From assembly GCA_016934895.1 (NCBI GenBank), contig JAFGRZ010000096.1:1-7284 (forward strand): 7,284 bases of DNA. Direction: 5' to 3'. Positions 5,121 through 7,284 of the stretch are shown piece by piece. The notes beneath the pieces were generated by a model that did no database searches, was not told where the DNA came from, and saw nothing but the letters and a program-made list of their open reading frames with translations. This DNA is from Candidatus Aminicenantota bacterium (GTDB lineage: Bacteria > Acidobacteriota > Aminicenantia > Aminicenantales > UBA8522). The position numbers were made by a program, and so were the translations under genes. The stretch's first letter is position 1. Each line of letters begins with the position of its first letter.

Positions 5121-6503
5121 ATGTCCGATGCCAAGATGCCCGTCGAGCCCTTCAGGATCAAGGTGGTCGAACCCATCCGGCGGACGAGCCGCCGCGAACG
5201 GGCGGCCGTCCTGAAGCGGTCCGGCTTCAATGTCTTCAATATCCCGGCCGATAAGATCTTCATCGACCTTCTGACCGACAGCGGCACCTCGGCGATGTCG
5301 GACAACCAGTGGGCCGGAATCATGCTGGGTGATGAATCCTATGCCGGGGCGCGGAATTACTTCCATTTCGAGGAGGCGGTCCGGTCCATTTTCGGCTTCG
5401 CCCACGTCATCCCGACGCATCAGGGAAGGGCGGCCGAGCGGATCCTCTTCGAGGCCGTGGTCAAAAAGGGCGATCCCGTGCCCAACAACATCCATTTCGA
5501 TACCACCCGGGCCAACGTCGAGGTCCGGGGGGGCGTTCCCGTGGACCTGGCCGTCGAGGAGGCGTACGATCCGCGGGCGGAGCTTCCCTTCAAGGGCAAT
5601 ATGGATGTGAAGAAACTCGACCGGTTCATCCGGCGGACCGGCCCCAAGAAAATCCCGCTGGTGATGATGACCGTCACCAACAACAGCGGCGGCGGCCAGC
5701 CGGCCTCGCTCCAGAACATCCGCCAGGTGAGCGAGGTCTGCCGCAGCCACGGAGTGCCCTTCTTTTTCGACGCCTGCCGTTTCGCCGAGAACGCCTACTT
5801 CATCAGGGAACGGGAGAAGGGCTGTGCCGGGAAGACCGTCCTCGAGATCGCCCGGGAGATGTTCGCCTGCGCGGACGGGGCCACGATGAGCGCCAAGAAG
5901 GACGCGCTGGTGAATATCGGCGGGTTCATCACCCTGGCCGACGACGACCTCGCCCGGTGCCTCAAGAACCTGCTCATCATCAGCGAAGGATTCCCGACCT
6001 ACGGGGGCCTGGCCGGCCGGGACCTCGAGGCCATGGCCCGCGGCCTTCAAGAGGTCCTGGACGAGAATTATCTCGAGCACCGGGTCGGGCAGGTGGCCTA
6101 TCTCGGCGCCCTCCTCGAGAAATCCGGGATCCCCATCTACAAGCCCGTCGGCGGGCATGCCGTCTATATCCTGGCCGATGAGTTCCTGCCCCATATTCCC
6201 AGGCATCAATATCCCGGCTGGGCGCTCACTGTCGCGCTCTACCGGGAGGCGGGGATCCGGGCGGTCGAAATCGGCGGCGTCATGTTCGCCAAGGACAAGA
6301 GTGGCCGTGGGAAGACGGCCTTCCCCAAGCTCGAGCTGGTGCGTCTCTCCATACCCCGCCGCGTCTATACGGTCTCCCACTTGAATTATGTCGCCGAGGC
6401 GCTGGCGGAGCTATACAGGGACAGAGACAAAGTCCGCGGCCTGAGGATCGTCGAACAGTCTCCCCACCTCAGGCACTTCACGGTGCGGATGGAAGAAATT
6501 TAG
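5121..6503 (+). CDS. PLP-dependent beta-eliminating lyase (tryptophanase / tyrosine phenol-lyase family)
   Basis: Fold-type I PLP enzyme of 460 residues. The family splits tryptophan to indole, or tyrosine to phenol, plus pyruvate and ammonia, and also acts on S-alkylcysteines. Visible are PVEPFRIKVVEPI (7-19), FIDLLTDSGTSAMSD (47-61), the catalytic Tyr of ESYAG (Y74), PTHQGR (98-103), the PLP-ring Asp and neighbouring Arg in FFDACRFAENAYF (D217, R220), the Schiff-base Lys in MSAKKDALVNIGG (K260), PVGGHA (342-347), the substrate-carboxylate Arg in SIPRRVYT (R413) and LRHFT (450-454). Residues separating the two activities favour tryptophanase: D127 in HFDTT (tyrosine phenol-lyase has Thr), I384 in AVEIGG (phenol-lyase has Arg, which holds the phenol) and H452 (phenol-lyase has Phe). 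Yet DNQWAG and the compact 460-residue length look more phenol-lyase-like. Strong GGAGGA ribosome site. No tnaC-like leader or tnaB permease is present. tnaA is possible, but the symbol is withheld. Confidence 0.9.
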   Translation: MSDAKMPVEPFRIKVVEPIRRTSRRERAAVLKRSGFNVFNIPADKIFIDLLTDSGTSAMSDNQWAGIMLGDESYAGARNYFHFEEAVRSIFGFAHVIPTHQGRAAERILFEAVVKKGDPVPNNIHFDTTRANVEVRGGVPVDLAVEEAYDPRAELPFKGNMDVKKLDRFIRRTGPKKIPLVMMTVTNNSGGGQPASLQNIRQVSEVCRSHGVPFFFDACRFAENAYFIREREKGCAGKTVLEIAREMFACADGATMSAKKDALVNIGGFITLADDDLARCLKNLLIISEGFPTYGGLAGRDLEAMARGLQEVLDENYLEHRVGQVAYLGALLEKSGIPIYKPVGGHAVYILADEFLPHIPRHQYPGWALTVALYREAGIRAVEIGGVMFAKDKSGRGKTAFPKLELVRLSIPRRVYTVSHLNYVAEALAELYRDRDKVRGLRIVEQSPHLRHFTVRMEEI

Positions 6504-6841
6504 CGGATCCGGTAAAACCACATCAGGGGGATCCAGAGTTGATGGGCGTAGGGGATCCGCTTGTGGTTGACCAGCACCTCGGTTGTGTCCCATTCGTGGA
6601 CGAGATTGAAGAGGGCGAAAAGATCGTCGACTTGTGCGGGAGTGAAGGTGGCCGAATGGCGGACCCATTCCCCGGCACCTTCCTCGGTGTAGGCGGGATT
6701 CTTCTTGGCCAGGTCGACCGCTTTCGGGTAATCGGGCGACAGCCGGTAGCCGAATTCCAGCGTGATTTTGAATTCCTTCGCCTTTGTGCTCGGATGGAGA
6801 ATGTCGGCCAGCTTTTCGTCCGCGGCCTTATCGTCGCTCAT
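6500..6841 (-). CDS. Hypothetical protein, 113 residues
   Basis: I do not recognise this family. The protein looks soluble, with no signal peptide or membrane segment. It has a charged N-terminus (MSDDKAADEKLAD), a central EFKITLEFGYRL strand-like stretch (23-34), an EWVRHSATFTPAQVDDLFALFNLVHEW region near 58-84 that is partly helical and amphipathic, and an aromatic-rich tail (QLWIPLMWFYRIR, 101-113). That it is real is supported by a near-consensus promoter directly upstream, an ATG at 6841 with no plausible alternative start, and a stop codon that meets the lyase stop tail to tail, overlapping by 4 bases. There is no proper Shine-Dalgarno; the only G-run (GGGG) ends two bases before the ATG. 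It is probably transcribed alone as a leaderless mRNA. The function cannot be inferred from its neighbours. Confidence 0.75.
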   Translation of the reverse strand: MSDDKAADEKLADILHPSTKAKEFKITLEFGYRLSPDYPKAVDLAKKNPAYTEEGAGEWVRHSATFTPAQVDDLFALFNLVHEWDTTEVLVNHKRIPYAHQLWIPLMWFYRIR

Positions 6842-6849
6842 CGCCCCGA

Positions 6850-6878
6850 TTTATAAGCCAGGTTTAGAGATTTGTCAA
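6850..6878 (-). promoter_or_regulatory. Near-consensus sigma70 promoter for the hypothetical gene
   Basis: On the minus strand, TTGACA (6878-6873, perfect), a 17-base spacer (6872-6856), then TATAAA (6855-6850, 5 of 6). The normal start of transcription would be near 6843, two bases before the A of the ATG at 6841. This is the best promoter match I find in the window, and it implies a leaderless or nearly leaderless message. Confidence 0.75.
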
Positions 6879-6879
6879 A

Positions 6880-6914
6880 TAGGCTCGGGCTTGCGCAGGC
6901 TGAACCCGGGCCTA
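6880..6914 (-). terminator. Hairpin at the end of queA, possible intrinsic terminator
   Basis: On the minus strand the queA stop codon begins the left arm TAGGCCCGGGTT (6914-6903), which pairs with AAGCCCGAGCCTA (6892-6880). That gives about 12 pairs with one C-A mismatch and one G-T pair, around a GC-rich loop. Only three T's follow (CTATTTG), so termination may be weak or factor-assisted. The hairpin sits between queA and the promoter of the next gene, where a terminator is expected. Confidence 0.5.
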
Positions 6915-7284
6915 CAAAATCAACATGCAGTCGCCGTAGCTGTAGAAGCGGTATTTCTGCCGCACGGCTTCCTCGTAAGCCCTGAGGATCAACTCCCGGC
7001 CGGCGAACGCGGAGACGAGCATGAGCAATGTGGAGCGGGGGAGATGGAAGTTGGTCAACAGGCGGTCCACAACCCCGAACTCGAACCCGGGCCGGACGAA
7101 AAGGTCGGTCGAGCGCGTCCCCGCAAGGAGGCGGTCGTCCCGCCAGGCGCTTTCCAGGGCCCGGACGACCGTCGTCCCCACCGCGATGACCGTCCGTCCG
7201 TCTGCTTTGGCGGAGCCGATCATACGGGCCGTTTTAGGACCGATCGAATACCGTTCAGAGAGCATCCGGTGGTCTTCGGCCCGC
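6912..7284 (-). CDS. queA: tRNA preQ1(34) S-adenosylmethionine ribosyltransferase-isomerase, C-terminal part (runs off right edge)
   Basis: QueA transfers and rearranges the ribosyl group of S-adenosylmethionine onto preQ1 at the wobble base of tRNAs with GUN anticodons, making epoxyqueuosine and releasing adenine and methionine. The visible last 123 or so residues match the family C-terminus: EDHRMLSERYSI, TAR..GSAKADGR, VIAVGTTVVRALES, VRPGFEFGVVDRLLTNFHLPRSTLLMLVSAFAGRE and YRFYSYGDCMLIL, each in the usual order. The frame stays open to the right edge, so the internal ATG at 7265 is not the start. The TAG stop at 6914-6912 lies within the hairpin that follows. The N-terminal half is outside the window. 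Confidence 0.97.
   Translation of the reverse strand, partial: RAEDHRMLSERYSIGPKTARMIGSAKADGRTVIAVGTTVVRALESAWRDDRLLAGTRSTDLFVRPGFEFGVVDRLLTNFHLPRSTLLMLVSAFAGRELILRAYEEAVRQKYRFYSYGDCMLIL

Noticed and set aside
3635..5323. 562-codon open frame on the minus strand opposite mtnP and the kinase gene
   Set aside because: It lies antisense to two genes with clear family motifs. Its translation is rich in Arg, Asp, Gly and His with no recognisable domain, typical of a shadow frame in GC-rich coding DNA.
5106..6380. 424-codon open frame on the minus strand opposite the lyase gene
   Set aside because: Antisense shadow of a well-conserved PLP enzyme gene; the composition is biased and no domain is visible.
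6505..6560. Three GGATCC sites within about 55 bases
   Set aside because: They fall in codons for Ile-Arg and Ile-Pro pairs in the small protein gene, with no regular spacing; probably coincidence.

Overview
This is a compact, GC-rich bacterial chromosome segment (roughly 60% G+C by eye) with eight protein genes, two of them cut by the window ends. Spacing is tight, start regions mostly carry Shine-Dalgarno sequences, and I see no rRNA, tRNA, CRISPR array or intact insertion sequence. The gene mix is a full-length LarC, a class III-type sirtuin, an MTA phosphorylase with a PfkB kinase, and a tryptophanase/tyrosine phenol-lyase family enzyme. That suits an uncultured anaerobic, amino-acid- or peptide-using bacterium. 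An Acidobacteriota/Aminicenantota-like host is only a guess; nothing in the window fixes the taxonomy.

Left part, minus strand, transcribed right to left: a sirtuin (3016-2255), larC (2238-1051), folE (1036-455) and the start of metG (471 to the left edge). The gaps are 16, 14 and -17 bases, so this looks like one operon. metG starts at a TTG inside the end of folE, with its Shine-Dalgarno also inside folE.

Centre: a 285-base divergent intergenic region (3017-3301). It holds an unusual repeat cluster: at least four copies of GGGGACA, two in each orientation, in a roughly 20-base repeated unit, with a long imperfect hairpin whose outer arms are a perfect 10-bp inverted repeat. A second 8-bp inverted repeat overlaps the likely promoter of the rightward operon.

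Right part, plus strand: an operon of an S-methyl-5'-thioadenosine phosphorylase (3302-4195), a PfkB/ribokinase-family kinase (4202-5101) and a PLP-dependent beta-eliminating lyase of the tryptophanase/tyrosine phenol-lyase family (5121-6503). The phosphorylase should release adenine and 5-methylthioribose-1-phosphate from MTA, a by-product of S-adenosylmethionine use. What the kinase and lyase add is unknown, and this is the most interesting functional question in the window.

Right edge, minus strand: the 3' end of queA (queuosine synthesis), a hairpin that includes its stop codon, then a near-consensus promoter only 8 bases upstream of the ATG of an unrecognised 113-residue protein. That protein is probably translated from a leaderless mRNA. 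Its stop codon overlaps the lyase stop codon in convergent orientation. FolE and QueA both belong to the route to queuosine-modified tRNA, although they are in separate transcription units here.
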